Assembly: GCA_016720855.1 (NCBI GenBank)
Contig: JADKJU010000001.1
Location: forward strand, 675,501 to 739,500
Length of the DNA stretch: 64,000 bases
Source: Betaproteobacteria bacterium
GTDB taxonomy: Bacteria > Pseudomonadota > Gammaproteobacteria > Burkholderiales > Usitatibacteraceae
Reading direction: 5' to 3'
Shown here: positions 20,401 through 29,439 of the stretch, in pieces
How the letters are laid out: every line of letters begins with the position of its first letter
How positions within the stretch are numbered: position 1 is the stretch's first letter
Translations under genes and position numbers: made by a program
The notes under the pieces: model-generated
The model's input: only the letters and a program-made list of their open reading frames with translations
The model's database searches: none
What the model was told of the DNA's origin: nothing

Positions 20401-20538
20401 ATGTCCGGACACGGCGTACACGTGCATGGCCCCAACGGCCACGAGGTCGAGCACCAGTCGCAATGGGGGGGCCTTGGCCAGCAGATGGCGATCTTCACGG
20501 CGATCCTCGCGGCCATCGGCATCATCGCCTGGTTTTAG
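20401..20538 (+). CDS. Small membrane peptide, DUF4337-like N-terminus
   Basis: This ORF encodes a 45-residue peptide starting MSGHGVHVHGPNGHEVEHQS and ending with one membrane helix (MAIFTAILAAIGIIAWF). The ATG has AGGAAGGGAAG eleven or so bases upstream. The His-rich start and the GQQMAIFTAI box resemble the first 40-45 residues of DUF4337 proteins, which are normally several times longer. It may be a genuine small protein or a trimmed family member. No function is assigned. Confidence 0.6.
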   Translation: MSGHGVHVHGPNGHEVEHQSQWGGLGQQMAIFTAILAAIGIIAWF

Positions 20539-20551
20539 CGCGTCCCCGTCC

Positions 20552-21211
20552 ATGCTTGAAGTCCGGGGCCTAGCCAAATCCTGGCCGGGGGGCGCCCCGC
20601 TCTTCGAAGCGATCGACCTCGCCGTCGCTCCGGGCGAGCTCGTCGCGATCCTGGGCGAATCCGGGGCGGGCAAGTCAACGCTCCTCAACATCGTCGCGGG
20701 CCTCGACCGCGCCGACGCGGGCACCGTCGTGGTTTCAGACACCGTGGTGACTTCGCTCGACGACGACGCCCTCGCCCGCTGGCGCCGGCGCCATGTCGGC
20801 TTCGTCTTCCAGTCCTTTCACCTACTGCCCTACCTCACCGTCGAGGAAAACGTGGGGCTCCCGCTGCTCCTGAACGGCGTGGCCGCACCGGAACGCAAAT
20901 CGCGCGCGCTCGCTGCTCTCGATGCGGTGGGGATGGCCGACCGGGCACAGCGCCGGCCCGCCTCGCTTTCGGGCGGCGAAATGCAGCGCGTGGCCGTCGC
21001 GCGCGCCGTCGTGCACCGGCCTTCCCTCGTGCTGGCCGACGAGCCCACGGGCAATCTCGACGAGGCCAATGCCGCCGGGGCGCTCGCCACGTTGCAGGCT
21101 GCGGTGAAGCGCGAAGGTGCCGCGGGCTTGCTCGTCACGCACTCCGAGGTGGCGGCTTCCTGCGCCGACCGGGTCCTGCGCCTCACCGGCCGCCACCTCG
21201 GGCCCGCATGA
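20552..21211 (+). CDS. ABC transporter ATP-binding protein (LolD/MacB type)
   Basis: This 219-residue ATPase has Walker A GESGAGKST, Q-loop FVFQSFHLLPYLTV, signature LSGGEMQRVAVARA, Walker B LVLADEPTGNLD and the switch His in LVTHS. It belongs to the LolD/MacB clade that drives mechanotransmission rather than transport through the membrane. It overlaps the permease gene that follows (ATGA). Together with the downstream AttH-like gene it resembles the attE-attH type of arrangement. Confidence 0.92.
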   Translation: MLEVRGLAKSWPGGAPLFEAIDLAVAPGELVAILGESGAGKSTLLNIVAGLDRADAGTVVVSDTVVTSLDDDALARWRRRHVGFVFQSFHLLPYLTVEENVGLPLLLNGVAAPERKSRALAALDAVGMADRAQRRPASLSGGEMQRVAVARAVVHRPSLVLADEPTGNLDEANAAGALATLQAAVKREGAAGLLVTHSEVAASCADRVLRLTGRHLGPA

Positions 21212-23721
21212 ACGCCGCGCTCGCCATTACGCTGCTTCGCGGCTCCCTCGCGGGCAACCGCTGGCGCTCGCTCCTGGCCGTCGCCTGCATCGCGCTCGGC
21301 GTGGCGCTGGCCGGTGCGGTCCACACGCTGCACGCCTCGGCCCTGGACGAAATCGACCGCGCGGCGCGGCTCCTCTCCGGGACGGCGGATTTGCAGGTGC
21401 GCGGCCCGCGCAACGGTTTCGACGACGCCGTGTACGCGGCAATCGCGACGCATCCCGCCGTCGCCGTAGCCTCCCCTGTGGTCGAGCTCGACGTGCGCGC
21501 GGCCGGTGCCGAGGAAACCATACGCGTGCTCGGCATCGATCCCTTCCGTGCCGCGCGCCTGCAGCCCGGGTTCCTGGCGCAGGGCGCGACCCTGCGGCCC
21601 GAGGGCGTGCCCACCGTGCTCGATGCAAACGCGGCCTTCCTCACGCCCGCGGCCCTCGGCAAGCTCGGTGAAATCAAGAACGACGAGGTCGTCCTGCGCG
21701 GCCCCGACGGCGGCGTGAAGCTGAGGATGGCGGGCACGCTGCCAGCCCTGCAGGGGGCAGGCGCCATCGCGGTCGTCGACATCGCGACCGCGCAGCTCGC
21801 CTTCGGCCGCCTGGGGTTCATCCATCGCATCGACCTGCGGCTTCGTCCCGATGCGCCCCGGGAGCAAGCCCTGCGCGAACTCGCCGCACTGTTGCCGCCG
21901 GGAGTCATGCTCTCGCGCCCGGATGAAGCCGCCACGCGAACCGCGGGGCTGACCCGCGCCTATCGCGTGAACCTCACGGCGCTCGCCCTGATGGCGCTCT
22001 TCACCGGCGGCTTCCTCGTTTTTTCCACGCTCGCGCTCCAGGCGGCACGCAGGCGGCAGGAGTTCGCGCTGCTTCGCGCGATGGGCGTCACCGCGGGAGG
22101 AGTGGCGGCGTTCCTCGCTCTCGAGGGGGCCGTCCTCGGCGCCGCGGGCGCGGCCGCCGGCACCGCCCTCGGGCTGGCCGCGAGCCGCGCGATGCTGCAG
22201 CGGTTCGGATACGACCTGGGCGCCGGCTTCTTCTCCGGGTCGGGCGGGACTTTTGCGCCGGACGCGCAGGCGCTCGCCGTCATCGCATTGCTCGGGGTCG
22301 CCACGGCGGTGGCCGCGGCCCTGGCCGTTTCGCGTCCCCTCGCCCGCCTCGATACCGCCCAGGCGCTCAAGGACCGCCACCATGACCTGCCCTCGCCTCC
22401 CGGGGGCTGGTCCTGGCCGGCCGCCTTCGCGATCGCCGCCGCCCTCGCCGCAATCCTGCCGCCGGCAGGCGAGATCCCGGTGGGCGGCTACCTCGCCATC
22501 GGGTTGGCCCTCGCCGCGGGCGTGATGGCCGTGGGACCCGCCGCGCGCATCCTCCTCGACTGGTTCCCCGCCAGCGACGCGCCGCTGCGAACGCTCGCCC
22601 GTGCCCAGGTGCGCAGCCTCCCCGGCCACTTGTCGGCAATGGTGTCGGGCATCGTGGTGAGCGTGGCGCTCACCGGGGCCATGGCCATCATGGTCTTCTC
22701 GTTTCGCGTGTCCCTCGACGGCTGGGTTTCCGGAGTGCTCATCGCGGATCTCTTCGCGCGCGCGGCGCCGCAGGGCGAGGCGGTGGTGTTCGGACCCGAC
22801 GCGCAGGCGAAGATCGCCGCCGTCCCCGGCGTGGCAAGGATCGACCCGATCCGCTTCGACCGGCTGGTGCTCGACGGATATTCCTCTCCCCTTACGGTGA
22901 TGGCGAGGCCCGTCGACGCGGCGCTGCTGAAGGGCTTCCAGGTGGACCCACCCACCGTCCCGGCGCGCGACGGACTCACCCCGGTGTGGATCTCGGAGGC
23001 ATCGGTGGACCTGTTCGGCTGGCGAGTGAGTCAGGAGATCGAGGTGCCCATGGCGGGACGCCGGGCATCCTTCCGCATTGCCGGCGTCTACCGCGACTAC
23101 ACGCGCACCTGGGGCGCCCTGATGCTAGACCTGCGCGATTACCGCGCCCTGACGGGAGACCTGCTCGCCAACGACGTCGCCATCCACCTCGTGCCAGGCA
23201 CGGACGCCCGCGTGGTCGAGGAGCGCCTCGCCACGGTGATCGCGCAGGTGCCGGGTGCCGAAATCCACGACGCGACCTTCATCCACGCGCGATCGCTCGC
23301 GATCTTCGACCGCACCTTCGCCGCCACCTACGCGCTGGAGGCGGTGGCCATCCTCATCGCGCTGGCGGGCATCACCTCGAGCTTCGCCGCGCTCGCGTGG
23401 TCGCGCCGCCGCGAGTTCGGCGTGCTGCGCCACCTCGGACTCGCGCGCGGCGAGGTGCTGCGGCTGCTCGCGCTGGAGGGAGGCGCGGCGGGATTCGTCG
23501 GCGCTACCCTGGGGCTCGTCGCCGGCGCCGCCGTGAGCGTGGTCCTCGTGCGCGTCGTGAACCGGCAGTCGTTCCACTGGGGCATGGAAATACACTGGCC
23601 TTGGCTGGCGCTCGCCACGCTGGCCGGCACGGTGATCGCCCTATGCGCGCTGGGCGCGGCGGCGGCAGGCCGGGCGGCCGTGGCGCGCGAAGCGGTGCAT
23701 GCGGTGAAGGACGATGCGTAG
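21208..23721 (+). CDS. FtsX/MacB-type ABC transporter permease
   Basis: This is an 837-residue permease with an N-terminal membrane anchor (SLLAVACIALGVALAGAVHT), a large periplasmic domain and two FtsX-type groups of membrane helices (about residues 250-385 and 715-820). Another helix group lies in the middle, so it is of the ten-helix double-FtsX type. The pair probably extracts a lipid or lipoprotein from the inner membrane. It overlaps the ATPase gene upstream and the AttH-like gene downstream. Confidence 0.9.
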   Translation: MNAALAITLLRGSLAGNRWRSLLAVACIALGVALAGAVHTLHASALDEIDRAARLLSGTADLQVRGPRNGFDDAVYAAIATHPAVAVASPVVELDVRAAGAEETIRVLGIDPFRAARLQPGFLAQGATLRPEGVPTVLDANAAFLTPAALGKLGEIKNDEVVLRGPDGGVKLRMAGTLPALQGAGAIAVVDIATAQLAFGRLGFIHRIDLRLRPDAPREQALRELAALLPPGVMLSRPDEAATRTAGLTRAYRVNLTALALMALFTGGFLVFSTLALQAARRRQEFALLRAMGVTAGGVAAFLALEGAVLGAAGAAAGTALGLAASRAMLQRFGYDLGAGFFSGSGGTFAPDAQALAVIALLGVATAVAAALAVSRPLARLDTAQALKDRHHDLPSPPGGWSWPAAFAIAAALAAILPPAGEIPVGGYLAIGLALAAGVMAVGPAARILLDWFPASDAPLRTLARAQVRSLPGHLSAMVSGIVVSVALTGAMAIMVFSFRVSLDGWVSGVLIADLFARAAPQGEAVVFGPDAQAKIAAVPGVARIDPIRFDRLVLDGYSSPLTVMARPVDAALLKGFQVDPPTVPARDGLTPVWISEASVDLFGWRVSQEIEVPMAGRRASFRIAGVYRDYTRTWGALMLDLRDYRALTGDLLANDVAIHLVPGTDARVVEERLATVIAQVPGAEIHDATFIHARSLAIFDRTFAATYALEAVAILIALAGITSSFAALAWSRRREFGVLRHLGLARGEVLRLLALEGGAAGFVGATLGLVAGAAVSVVLVRVVNRQSFHWGMEIHWPWLALATLAGTVIALCALGAAAAGRAAVAREAVHAVKDDA

Positions 23722-24769
23722 GCTCGCGGTCTTCCTCACCCTCTTCGCTTTCGCCGCAGCGGCAAATACGGCGGACTATGCGCGCGTCCTTCCGGGGCTC
23801 AAGCTCGCGTTCCCCGCCGACTACGGCGCGCATCCCGCGCATCGCATCGAGTGGTGGTACGCGACCGGTCACCTCGACACGCCGCGCGGGCCGCTGGGAT
23901 TCCAGGTGACGTTCTTTCGCCTGCGCAACCGGCAGGCAGACGCGAACCCCTCCCGCTTCGCGCCCAGGCAGCTGCTCTTCGCGCATGCGGCGCTGGCCGA
24001 CCCTGCCTACGGGAAGCTGCGCCACGACCAGCGCATCGCGCGGGCTTTCCCGGCGCTGGCCGAGGCCCGCGAGGGCGACACGGATGTCTTCATCGACGAC
24101 TGGTCGATCAAGCGCGTGGACGGGCGCTACCTCGCGCGCATTCCCGGCGAGGGTTTCGCGCTGGACCTCGTGATGACACCGACGCAGCCCGTGCTTGCGC
24201 AGGGCGAGGCGGGCTACAGCCGCAAGGGCCCGCAACCTTCGCAGGCGAGCGCGTATTACAGCGAGCCCCACCTCGCGGTGTCGGGCACGGTGACCATCGC
24301 CGGTGAGCGCACCGAGGCGAAGGGCTCCGCGTGGCTCGACCACGAGTGGTCCAGCGAGATCCTCGCCGGAGATGCGGTCGGCTGGGACTGGGTGGGACTC
24401 AACCTCGAAGGCGGCGGCGCGCTCATGGCGTTCCGCCTTCGCGACGCGGCGGGCGGGACGGCCTGGGCCGCGGCCACGATGCGCGATGACGGCAGGGTGC
24501 GAACCTTCGCCCGCAACGAGGTGAAGTTCACGCCGCGGCGCTCGTGGCGATCGCCGCGCACCGGCGTCACCTGGCCCGTGGAAATGACGATCGACGTCGC
24601 GGGAGCCACCTGGACCGTCACACCGATGATGGACGACCAGGAAATGGATGCCCGCGGCTCCACCGGCACGCTCTACTGGGAAGGCGCCGTCGATGCCGCT
24701 TCGACAGACGGCGCGAAGGGGCGCGGCTACCTCGAGCTTACGGGCTATTCGGAAAGGATCCGCTTTTGA
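23714..24769 (+). CDS. AttH/CrtC-like lipocalin-fold protein
   Basis: This 351-residue exported protein has an N-terminal signal peptide (LAVFLTLFAFAAAANTA). HRIEWWYATGHLDTPRG and AWLDHEWSSEIL are the hallmarks of the CrtC/AttH family, whose best-known member hydrates carotenoids. In this context, after an FtsX-type ABC transporter, it is more likely an AttH-like envelope lipid-binding or hydrolase protein than a carotenoid enzyme; no carotenoid genes are nearby. It overlaps the permease by eight bases. Confidence 0.87.
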   Translation: MRRLAVFLTLFAFAAAANTADYARVLPGLKLAFPADYGAHPAHRIEWWYATGHLDTPRGPLGFQVTFFRLRNRQADANPSRFAPRQLLFAHAALADPAYGKLRHDQRIARAFPALAEAREGDTDVFIDDWSIKRVDGRYLARIPGEGFALDLVMTPTQPVLAQGEAGYSRKGPQPSQASAYYSEPHLAVSGTVTIAGERTEAKGSAWLDHEWSSEILAGDAVGWDWVGLNLEGGGALMAFRLRDAAGGTAWAAATMRDDGRVRTFARNEVKFTPRRSWRSPRTGVTWPVEMTIDVAGATWTVTPMMDDQEMDARGSTGTLYWEGAVDAASTDGAKGRGYLELTGYSERIRF

Positions 24770-25980
24770 GCGCCGTCGTCGCCACGCCCGTCGCGGCCTG
24801 GACCGCCCCCGCGGAATCCGTGCGCTCGGAAGTGGGCCAGATCCCGGCGGTGGAGGGCCTGCGCGGCGTGGCCGTGCTGTGGGTCATGGTCTTCCACTAT
24901 GTCGTCCTGCGAGACGGCATGCCCGGCGACGCGTTTGTGGCTGCGATGAAGTCCTGGCCGCCGCTGGAGGCCTTCGCCTTCAACGGCTACCTGGGCGTGG
25001 ACCTCTTCTTCGTGATCACCGGCTTCCTTCTCACGCTGCCCTGGTTCCGCCATGCGCGGGCGGGGCTGCCGGCACCCGCCTGGCGAACGTTCTATTTCCG
25101 GCGGGCGCGCAGGATCGTCCCCGCCTACTACGTGCAGTTGGTCATCCTGTTCTTCGTGGTCCTGCCCCTCGTGTACCCGCGGATCTGGATGGAGTCCACG
25201 CCGTTCGTGATGGGCAACCTCGGGGCGCATTTCACGTTCCTGCACTACACCTCACCCCTCACGTCTTCCTCGATGACCGTGAACGGGGCGTTGTGGACGC
25301 TCGCGATCGAGGTGCAGTACTACCTGCTGCTGCCCATGATCGCCCCGCTCTTCGTGCGCTGGCCGTGGAGGAGCTTGCTTGCCGCCGCGGTCATTGCAGC
25401 CGGATGGCGGTGGCTCGCATGGAACGACCTCGATTTTCTCGCCGCCGCGTACCTGAAACTCGGGGCGAAGGCGGGCGTGACGGAGAAGGCGGTGCGCCAC
25501 CTCATCGAGACGCAGCTTCCGGCCTGGTCGCTGCACTTCGCGCTGGGAATCCTGGCCGGGCGAGCGTGGATGATGCGGCGGCGAACCGTTTCCTCGGGCA
25601 TTGCCGCGTGGATACCGATCGCGATCGCGGCAGGCGCCGTGTCCGGTCTCGGCGTCATTCTTCGGTACGGCACCTCGACCCTCGGTTCGCTGGGGTGGAT
25701 CATTTTCCCCCTGCTCATCGCGACCGCGTTCGCCTCGGTGGTGTCGTGGCCTTCGCCGGGGCTTTCGCGAATCGTGGCGGCGCCGCCGCTGGCGGCGCTG
25801 GGGAGGATCAGCTACTCCGCGTACCTCTACCACCTGCCGGCGCTGCTTCTGTTCAACGCCAATTTGCCGGGGGCAAGGGGTTGGCTCGCGTTTCCATTGT
25901 GGTTTGCTGTGGTCATCCTGGTATCCACGGCTTCGTACCGGCTTGTGGAAGCGCCGTACCTCTTGCGGTGGCGGGGATAG
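24766..25980 (+). CDS. Acyltransferase 3 family membrane protein (OafA/YrhL-like)
   Basis: This 404-residue integral membrane acyltransferase has the family motifs AVEGLRGVAVLWVMVFHY, NGYLGVDLFFVITGFLLT and FYFRRARRIVPAYYVQL, followed by about ten membrane helices. Such enzymes O-acylate surface sugars or lipids. The TTG start overlaps the AttH-like stop (TTGA), so it is the last gene of that operon. The substrate is unknown. Confidence 0.88.
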   Translation: MSAVVATPVAAWTAPAESVRSEVGQIPAVEGLRGVAVLWVMVFHYVVLRDGMPGDAFVAAMKSWPPLEAFAFNGYLGVDLFFVITGFLLTLPWFRHARAGLPAPAWRTFYFRRARRIVPAYYVQLVILFFVVLPLVYPRIWMESTPFVMGNLGAHFTFLHYTSPLTSSSMTVNGALWTLAIEVQYYLLLPMIAPLFVRWPWRSLLAAAVIAAGWRWLAWNDLDFLAAAYLKLGAKAGVTEKAVRHLIETQLPAWSLHFALGILAGRAWMMRRRTVSSGIAAWIPIAIAAGAVSGLGVILRYGTSTLGSLGWIIFPLLIATAFASVVSWPSPGLSRIVAAPPLAALGRISYSAYLYHLPALLLFNANLPGARGWLAFPLWFAVVILVSTASYRLVEAPYLLRWRG

Positions 25981-26091
25981 CGCATCCGGTTTTCGCTTCT
26001 GATGACGCCGGATATCATCGTGCTTCGAAAGATTGAGTGCGTGACGGCGGTCTCAATCGGTCGTTGCAACACCTTCTGATTCAATCGGATA

Positions 26092-26295
26092 TGGATGTGT
26101 TCCGTGGCATCGATTCAAGCGAGGCGGTTTTCGGATGCTCTGCGGTCGGAGCTGTGGCGGCACTGGAGTGCTGCTGGCCAGACTTTGACGATGATTGGCG
26201 AAGCTCCTGGCAAGCGCGCCTCGTCGATTCATGGCGTGGTCGCCAGTGATGGCCGCATTGCTCCAAGGTCGCGCTGCAGGCCCGCGCGGGCGCCG
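26092..26295 (+). pseudogene. IS30-family transposase N-terminal remnant
   Basis: A reading frame in this 366-bp gap carries RRFSDALRSELWRHWSAAGQ, GKRASSIHGVVASDGRIAP and a basic stretch. This is the pattern I know from the N-terminal helix-turn-helix region of IS30-like transposases. The catalytic part is absent, and the frame runs straight on into the next gene's leader. The stretch at 26060-26085 may be an old IS end. I regard it as a decayed insertion. Confidence 0.5.
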
Positions 26296-26346
26296 GGGCA
26301 GGTATCGGCGTGGCTCGGGCGCCGGTATGCTCACCCGATACCCCGC

Positions 26347-27198
26347 ATGCGCCTGACCCTCTCCTTTCTGCTGGCAACTCTTTGCGTACCAAGCCTCTCA
26401 CCCGCGGCTGTCGTGGAGGAAGTCATGGAGGTGGCCGTCAGCGTCAAGACGATCTACGGCCAGGAGGTCAATCAGCCGATCAAGGTCACCGTCTTTCGCG
26501 ACACCCAGCGGGAGAAAGCGCCGTACCTGATCCTGAATCACGGCAGGCCCGCATCGCCATCCGGCTTTGCTGCGATGAAGCGGCAGCGCTACTCCGGGAA
26601 CTCGCGGTATTTCGTCTCCCTGGGCTTTGTCGTCCTCGTTCCCACCCGGGCAGGGTATGGAGACTCCGGTGGGATCGATGTCGAATATTCCGGGCGTTGC
26701 GACAACAGGGATTTCGGGCCGGTCTATGCCGCGGCTGCCGATCAAACGGCTGCCGTCCTGGAGGCTGCCAAACGGCTTGCGTACGTCGACTTGTCTCGTG
26801 GCATCGTGGTGGGGCAGTCATTTGGCGGGATGACGTCGATAGCGCTATCGGCGAGGCCGCTGCCCGGACTTGCCGGCGCAGTCAATTTTGCCGGCGGCGG
26901 GGGTGGCAATCCGACCGACCGTCCCGGCAATCCCTGCAGCGCCCATCGCCTGAAAGCGCTGTACAGGGACTACGGGGCAGCCTCGAAGGTGCCGACTCTC
27001 TGGCTTTACAGCGAGAACGACCGCTATTGGGGCCCCGAGCTGCCCAGGGAATGGTTCAACGGGTTCGTGGCGGCGGGTGGAAAGGCCCGGTTCATTCAGC
27101 TCCCGCCGTACCAGGACAACGGCCACGGAATCTTCACCGGCAACCCCGGCTCATGGAAGCCCGGATTCGAGAGATTCCTTCACGAGATCGGATTCTGA
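26347..27198 (+). CDS. Exported alpha/beta hydrolase
   Basis: This is a 283-residue hydrolase with a signal peptide (LSFLLATLCVPSLSPAA). The nucleophile elbow is VVGQSFGGMTS, the oxyanion region LILNHGRPA, and the catalytic His lies in DNGHGIF near the C-terminus. It resembles dienelactone-hydrolase-like periplasmic esterases; the substrate is unknown. The ATG is the first start that gives a clean signal peptide; the frame upstream is the IS30-like remnant. Confidence 0.82.
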   Translation: MRLTLSFLLATLCVPSLSPAAVVEEVMEVAVSVKTIYGQEVNQPIKVTVFRDTQREKAPYLILNHGRPASPSGFAAMKRQRYSGNSRYFVSLGFVVLVPTRAGYGDSGGIDVEYSGRCDNRDFGPVYAAAADQTAAVLEAAKRLAYVDLSRGIVVGQSFGGMTSIALSARPLPGLAGAVNFAGGGGGNPTDRPGNPCSAHRLKALYRDYGAASKVPTLWLYSENDRYWGPELPREWFNGFVAAGGKARFIQLPPYQDNGHGIFTGNPGSWKPGFERFLHEIGF

Positions 27199-27332
27199 AC
27201 GGCCATGATGAGGCAGGTACTGGATGCCTATGTGGACGCGCATGCGCATCTTCCACCGGGTCGCTCATTCGGGACGTCCCGCAAGCGGGCCGCCCGTTAG
27301 CTCAATCGTTACGCGCCGTCATTCCCCAACCC

Positions 27333-27773
27333 ATGCCCCCCTACGAATTGCTCACCGGCTACGAAAATATGGACGTGAATGCGATCCACGCCTTCCTGTC
27401 GAAGACGTACTGGTCGCCGGAAATCCCTGTCCAGGTCGTCGACCGGGCAGCCAGGAACTCGATGTGCTTCGGTGTCCGCCTGAACGGCGAGCAGGTCGCG
27501 TTCGCCCGTGTGGTCACCGACAAGGCAACGTTTGCCTACCTTGCTGATGTGTACGTCCTCGAGGAACACCGAGGCAAGGGCGTGTCCCGGCTGCTGCTCG
27601 ACTCGGTATTCCAGCATCCCGATCTTCAGGGCCTTCGCCGGTTTCTGCTCGCCACCCGTGACGCGCACGGGCTGTACACCCGGTACGGGTTCACCCCATT
27701 GGCAAAGCCGTCACGCATGATGGAGGCGCACAATCCGGATGCCTACGCGAAGCCTGCGCCGGGCCAAACCTGA
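27333..27773 (+). CDS. GNAT-family N-acetyltransferase
   Basis: This 146-residue protein has the acetyl-CoA-binding motif VYVLEEHRGKGVSRLLLDSV, and a C-terminal ARDAHGLYTRYGFTPL typical of small GNAT enzymes. The acceptor is unknown. The gene lies 134 bases after the hydrolase and 25 bases before the reductase-like gene, in a row of small accessory enzymes all on the plus strand. Confidence 0.87.
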   Translation: MPPYELLTGYENMDVNAIHAFLSKTYWSPEIPVQVVDRAARNSMCFGVRLNGEQVAFARVVTDKATFAYLADVYVLEEHRGKGVSRLLLDSVFQHPDLQGLRRFLLATRDAHGLYTRYGFTPLAKPSRMMEAHNPDAYAKPAPGQT

Positions 27774-27798
27774 CTACGCGCTCGAATCGGGGAATGTC

Positions 27799-28461
27799 AT
27801 GTCCAGACTTCGCGTCCTGAGCTTCGCGCTTTCCCTCGACGGCTACGGTGCCGGACCGAACCAGGATCTCAGGAACCCCCTGGGGGTCGGCGGGCCCGAG
27901 TTGATGGAGTACTTCTTGCACACCCGCGCCTGGCGGAAGATGCACGGCCAGGATGATGGAGAGACAGGCGTCGACAATGAAATGGCAGAGCAGAGCTTTG
28001 CCGGTATCGGCGCCTGGATCCTGGGACGCAACATGTTCGGCCCCGTCCGCGGCCCGTGGCCGGACGAAAGCTGGAAGGGCTGGTGGGGCGACGAGCCGCC
28101 GTATCACAAGCCCGTCTTCGTGCTGACGCATCACCCGCGGGCTCCCCTCAAGATGGCGGGGGGCACGGAGTTTCGCTTCGTCACCGAAGGCATTCACGCC
28201 GCCCTGGAGCAGGCGAACGCTGCGGCGGGCGGCCTCGACGTCCGCCTCGGCGGCGGCGTTGCCACCGTTCGGCAGTATCTGCGCGCCGGCCTGGTCGACG
28301 AGGTGCATCTGGCCATGCGGCCCGTGCTGCTCGGCTCCGGGGAGCATCTCCTGAACGGAATCGACATGCGCGCGCTGGGCTACGAATGCGCGAAGTCCGT
28401 TACCGGCGAACGCGCGGCCCACGTTTTCCTGCGCAAGCACGGTGCAGCTGTCGGCCGCTGA
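27799..28461 (+). CDS. Dihydrofolate-reductase-family protein (RibD C-terminal type)
   Basis: This 220-residue protein has the RibD-C/DHFR fold: RVLSFALSLDGYGAGP at the start, ILGRNMFGP in the middle, and the NADPH-binding VRLGGGVATVRQYLRAGLVD with a C-terminal EVHLAMRPVLLGSGEHL. Stand-alone members of this family are widespread and mostly uncharacterised. The chosen ATG matches the family start; 20 upstream codons of open frame are not conserved. Confidence 0.88.
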   Translation: MSRLRVLSFALSLDGYGAGPNQDLRNPLGVGGPELMEYFLHTRAWRKMHGQDDGETGVDNEMAEQSFAGIGAWILGRNMFGPVRGPWPDESWKGWWGDEPPYHKPVFVLTHHPRAPLKMAGGTEFRFVTEGIHAALEQANAAAGGLDVRLGGGVATVRQYLRAGLVDEVHLAMRPVLLGSGEHLLNGIDMRALGYECAKSVTGERAAHVFLRKHGAAVGR

Positions 28462-28500
28462 TTTCCGACGACCGAAATTCCCACTGGCCGGGACCATCCC

Positions 28501-28875
28501 TTGTCCGACAAGACCCTCAGATACCTCGTTGCCACGGTCATCGCGCTGCTCCTCATTCATCAGGTCGGCACGCTCATCGCAGGCGCGTTCGGGGCGGCAT
28601 GGGGGGCCCTATCGGCCTTGGCGGTCATGGCGGTTTCGTTCCTTTCCGCCCGCATGGCGCGAGCGGGTGGCAAGCGCAGCTTCTGGTTCATCCTCCCGAC
28701 GCTGCTCTTTACCGTGCTGCCCATTGCGTACGTGATCTGGTCCACCCTGGCCCTGGAAACGAGCTGGGTCGACCGGCTGATGGGGCTTGCGCCGTTTGCA
28801 TTCGGGTTCGCCGCGCCCCTCGTCCTGCTGCTTGTCGTCTACTACGAGCTTCGCAGCAGGACCCGCTATTCCTGA
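28501..28875 (+). CDS. Small four-helix membrane protein
   Basis: The 124-residue product contains four hydrophobic segments (about residues 9-27, 31-48, 62-82 and 95-115) and a short basic C-terminus. I do not recognise the family. The TTG start is the only one that includes the first helix; no strong ribosome binding site is present. It sits 39 bases after the reductase-like gene. Confidence 0.6.
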   Translation: MSDKTLRYLVATVIALLLIHQVGTLIAGAFGAAWGALSALAVMAVSFLSARMARAGGKRSFWFILPTLLFTVLPIAYVIWSTLALETSWVDRLMGLAPFAFGFAAPLVLLLVVYYELRSRTRYS

Positions 28876-28948
28876 CGGCGCACCGCCCGCTTCGCTAGAA
28901 TCCCCCCTTTACGCGAGTCCCGACGCCCCTCTCGAGCAGGAGTAGCCC

Positions 28949-29023
28949 ATGGCAAGCCTTCGACCGATCACCCCCTGCCTCTGGTTCGACATCGCGGAGA
29001 TGACGCGGGTTTTCGAGGGATGA
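28949..29023 (+). pseudogene. Truncated PhnB-like VOC gene (first 24 codons)
   Basis: This 24-codon ORF has a good start region (AGCAGGAGTAGCCC before ATG). The peptide begins MASLRPITPCLWFD, the opening strand of PhnB-like vicinal oxygen chelate proteins, and then ends at a TGA that overlaps the ATG of the next gene. The rest of the VOC gene is missing. I read it as a deletion remnant whose promoter and ribosome binding site now lead into the DUF2087 gene. Confidence 0.55.
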
Positions 29024-29427
29024 TTTCGCCCGTCATGCTTCGCGATTCCGCCCTCAAGGCGCTGAAACGAATGCTGGCCAACGGCCCCGTGACCGCGGTG
29101 CCGAAGCGCCCGGCCGACCAGGCGCTCCTCGCGGCCCTGGCCGCCTCGCGATTCGACCCTGAGGCGACCTTTCCCGAGAGCGAGGTGAACGACGGTCTCG
29201 AGGCCTGGCTCGAAACGATTTCCGTGCCTTATGGAATCGACCACGTGACGCTACGACGGCTCGTGGTCGACACGGGATTCCTCAAGCGCACGAGTTCCGG
29301 TTCGGCCTACCGAGTCAACCCGGAAAAGCTTGCGGAACTCGAGGCGATCCGGGAACTCGAGCCCGCGCAAGTGCTGGCCGGGCTTCGCGACGAGCGCCGG
29401 CGCCGCAAGCAGAAGAGCAGTGCCTGA
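29020..29427 (+). CDS. DUF2087 family protein
   Basis: This 135-residue protein shows the DUF2087 pattern: ATFPESEVNDGLEAWL followed by DHVTLRRLVVDTGFLKRTSS and YRVN, a small winged-helix-like domain. The C-terminus is strongly basic (RRRRKQKSSA). It may bind nucleic acid, but this is inference. Its ATG overlaps the stop of the truncated VOC gene, so its translation may depend on that fragment's ribosome binding site. Confidence 0.8.
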   Translation: MISPVMLRDSALKALKRMLANGPVTAVPKRPADQALLAALAASRFDPEATFPESEVNDGLEAWLETISVPYGIDHVTLRRLVVDTGFLKRTSSGSAYRVNPEKLAELEAIRELEPAQVLAGLRDERRRRKQKSSA

Positions 29428-29439
29428 GGAGCAATCCCG

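Noticed and set aside
23714..24769. Carotenoid 1,2-hydratase (CrtC) as the specific function
   Set aside because: The motif fits the wider AttH/CrtC family, and no carotenoid genes are nearby; the ABC exporter context favours an AttH-like role.
27290..27315. GTTAGCTCAATCGTTACGC, reminiscent of tRNA or integron attC ends
   Set aside because: No cloverleaf could be drawn and no matching second half of an attC site was found; the surrounding genes are not arranged as cassettes.
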